Source: Candidatus Aphodousia faecigallinarum
GTDB taxonomy: Bacteria > Pseudomonadota > Gammaproteobacteria > Burkholderiales > Burkholderiaceae_F
Assembly (NCBI GenBank): GCA_018714755.1
Contig: DVMY01000082.1
Location: 1 to 35,841, forward strand
Length of the DNA: 35,841 bases
Reading direction: 5' to 3'
The notes beneath the pieces were generated by a model. It ran no database searches and had not been told where the DNA came from. It saw only the letters and a program-made list of their open reading frames with translations. The translations under genes and the position numbers were made by a program. This document shows positions 35,456 through 35,841 of the stretch, one piece after another (position 1 is the stretch's first letter; the number at the start of each line of letters is the position of its first letter).

Positions 35456-35477
35456 TCAAGACTTGAAATAAAAAACC

Positions 35478-35841
35478 TTAAAAATCGTGCCGACGCAGCC
35501 GTTCTAAACCGATCGCGTCATAACGCTCAAACGGCTGATGGATCCAAGGATTGTCTTCCAAGTAATCACACCAATAGTCAGGCTTACAAACGGAGTGCGA
35601 CTTCCACCAAAGAACGGCCACGCGAATTTCAGTGACGGCCGGATACTGCTTTTTGATATGTTCGGCAACTTGCACAATTGTCTTACCGGAATCGACCATG
35701 TCATCGACCAAAAGCAAGCGGCCGGCGATGTCTCCGCCCGTCTTCGTGATGAACTGAGCGATATCCAAGTCACCCTGCTCTTTTCCGGCGGCTTTACGAT
35801 ATGAACTCGTTGCTAAAATAGCCAATGGCATGTCATGCACG
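35478..35841 (-). CDS. Phosphoribosyltransferase (COG2236-like), 3' part
   Basis: At least 120 residues of a type I phosphoribosyltransferase are present; the frame is still open at the right edge, so the N-terminus is missing. The PRPP-binding loop is clear as 'RLLLVDDMVDSGKTIVQVAE' (two acidic residues, then D-S-G-K-T). The tail 'VLWWKSHSVCKPDYWCDYLE' followed by DNPWIHQPFE is typical of the small xanthine/hypoxanthine-type PRTases of Betaproteobacteria. It would convert a purine base and PRPP to a nucleotide. The base cannot be told from this part. GTG and ATG codons near 35829-35840 are in frame but are unlikely to be the true start, since the family needs an upstream segment. Confidence 0.85.
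   Translation of the reverse strand, partial: VHDMPLAILATSSYRKAAGKEQGDLDIAQFITKTGGDIAGRLLLVDDMVDSGKTIVQVAEHIKKQYPAVTEIRVAVLWWKSHSVCKPDYWCDYLEDNPWIHQPFERYDAIGLERLRRHDF

Overview
The window looks like a chromosomal segment of a Betaproteobacterium in the order Burkholderiales. It is most likely a gut-type, asaccharolytic member of the Sutterellaceae (Sutterella/Parasutterella-like). This is judged from the gene orders rpsB-tsf-pyrH-frr-uppS-cdsA-dxr-rseP-bamA-skp-lpxD-fabZ-lpxA-lpxB-rnhB and smc/zipA/ligA, from protein flavour, and from a base composition near 50% GC. No database search was possible, so the family assignment is inference.

Layout. (1) 1-14860, all minus strand: the envelope/translation supercluster. 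Reading in the direction of transcription: rpsB, tsf, pyrH, frr, uppS, cdsA, dxr, rseP, bamA, skp, lpxD, fabZ, lpxA, lpxB, rnhB and the start of an rRNA methyltransferase. It couples ribosome production and recycling, UMP supply, isoprenoid and undecaprenyl carrier synthesis, phospholipid precursor synthesis, lipid A synthesis and outer-membrane protein assembly. A terminator after tsf separates rpsB-tsf from the pyrH-onward unit. I see no clear terminator from pyrH to the left edge. The dxr frame is broken by one in-frame TGA. (2) 14861-15152: divergent control region of rpsB (minus) and map (plus). (3) 15153-19976: map (plus), fabF (minus) and glnD (plus). fabF separates map and glnD, which are usually neighbours in related bacteria. 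(4) 19996-29011, minus strand: smc, a YczE/YitT-like membrane protein, zipA-like, ligA, a methylthioinosine/methylthioadenosine phosphorylase and a small secreted PepSY-like protein. (5) 29114-29815, minus: a TRIC/UPF0126-type cation channel. (6) 29816-30211: a 396-bp AT-rich gene-free region with several short dyads. (7) 30212-34230, plus: a compact catabolic-looking unit of DcuC-family C4-dicarboxylate transporter, general porin and argininosuccinate-lyase-like C-N lyase. It is closed by a strong terminator and followed by a convergent LysR regulator. (8) 35478-35841: the 3' part of a phosphoribosyltransferase gene.

The most interesting points are the nonsense codon in the otherwise intact dxr, the porin-DcuC-lyase-LysR unit (possibly a route from an N-succinyl-type or aspartate-like substrate to fumarate and exported succinate), and several terminator-like hairpins inside gene clusters: before ligA, between rpsB and tsf, and between porin and lyase. 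I found no CRISPR array, insertion sequence, prophage, tRNA or rRNA gene. Most of the window is conserved housekeeping DNA, and I do not see a clear-cut new defence or mobile system in it.
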